Source: Clostridiaceae bacterium (lineage in GTDB: Bacteria > Bacillota > Clostridia > Oscillospirales > Acutalibacteraceae). Taken from it: 5,598 bases of DNA. The notes below the pieces were generated by a model that worked only from the letters and a program-made list of their open reading frames with translations, was not told the origin of the DNA and did not search any database. The position numbers and the translations under genes were made by a program. This document shows positions 5,367 to 5,598 of this stretch, piece after piece (positions within the stretch are counted from its first letter, which is position 1; each line of letters opens with the position of its first letter). The stretch covers positions 1-5,598 of the forward strand of contig CAJGBX010000086.1 in NCBI GenBank assembly GCA_904501685.1, read 5' to 3'.

Positions 5367-5598
5367 TTACATAAAACCAAGATTTACATTATTAAGGAGC
5401 TGACGGTCATAAATGTTAATGCGGTTGGAAATCTGCCTTGCCTCAAACTGCATTTTATTCTTTGTGCAGGCTCAACTGCACCTTTGGTGAATAGTTGCTT
5501 TTGGATTTCGGCAAGTCTCTTTTCTTCAGCCTCGATAAGAGAAATCTTTTCCTTATACTGTGCAAGTTTCTTTCTCTCAATATCATTCTGTGCCGCAC
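5367..5598 (-). pseudogene. Frameshifted 3' remnant of a coiled-coil protein gene, runs off right edge
   Basis: From the right edge one minus-strand frame (codon starts at 5596, 5593 and so on) encodes a charged, heptad-like helix: NDIERKKLAQYKEKISLIEA, then EEKRLAEIQKQLFTKGAVEP. Near 5454-5475 this helical character stops and continues in the -1 frame as KMQFEARQISNRINIYDRQL up to a TAA at 5369-5367. The original frame instead gives low-complexity residues and stops at 5386-5384. One missing base (or two extra) explains both halves. The rejoined product ends soon after, where the sequence turns AT-rich, so the 3' end may also be truncated. GC here is about 41%, well above the flank, consistent with horizontally acquired DNA. 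The protein family is not recognised; phage or mobile-element origin is only a guess. Confidence 0.55.

Overview
This is a low-GC window with clostridial gene content. Two endospore-formation genes (yunB and spoIIM), consensus SigA-type promoters, strong Shine-Dalgarno sites and T-tailed terminators all point to a spore-forming Firmicute, probably an anaerobic clostridium; the family is not resolved. Most of the window is ordinary chromosomal core. I found no convincing complete new system. The least ordinary parts are the 3138-3550 intergenic region, the yunB start, the active site of the XerD-like recombinase and the right edge.

Left part (1-1060): the N-terminal 229 codons of a GPH-family (MelB-like) sugar:cation symporter lie on the minus strand and run off the left edge. 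Upstream of it is a lone minus-strand tRNA-Leu(UAG) with encoded CCA, a perfect TTGACA-17-TATAAT promoter and its own terminator. The plus-strand gene that follows has a separate promoter.

Middle (1061-3137): a cytidylate kinase-like P-loop protein is followed by a strong terminator hairpin, and yunB begins inside that hairpin. yunB then converges on a minus-strand FabG-type short-chain dehydrogenase; the two stop codons overlap by four bases and leave no room for a terminator.

Right part (3138-5125): an AT-rich divergent intergenic region of 413 bp separates fabG from spoIIM. It carries five copies of a GTTTACATAA-like motif, and two of them sit at the -35 of near-duplicate promoter modules facing spoIIM. 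spoIIM and a xerD-like recombinase gene form a probable two-gene operon. The operon ends in a 20-bp terminator whose left arm encodes the recombinase C-terminus. A comparable spoIIM-xerD neighbourhood is known in Bacillus subtilis.

Right edge (5126-5598): about 260 bp of extremely AT-rich, gene-free DNA with two perfect inverted repeats gives way near 5390 to DNA of much higher GC (about 16% versus 41% by hand count). That DNA encodes the frameshifted C-terminal remnant of a coiled-coil protein on the minus strand, which suggests decayed accessory DNA beside the core locus.
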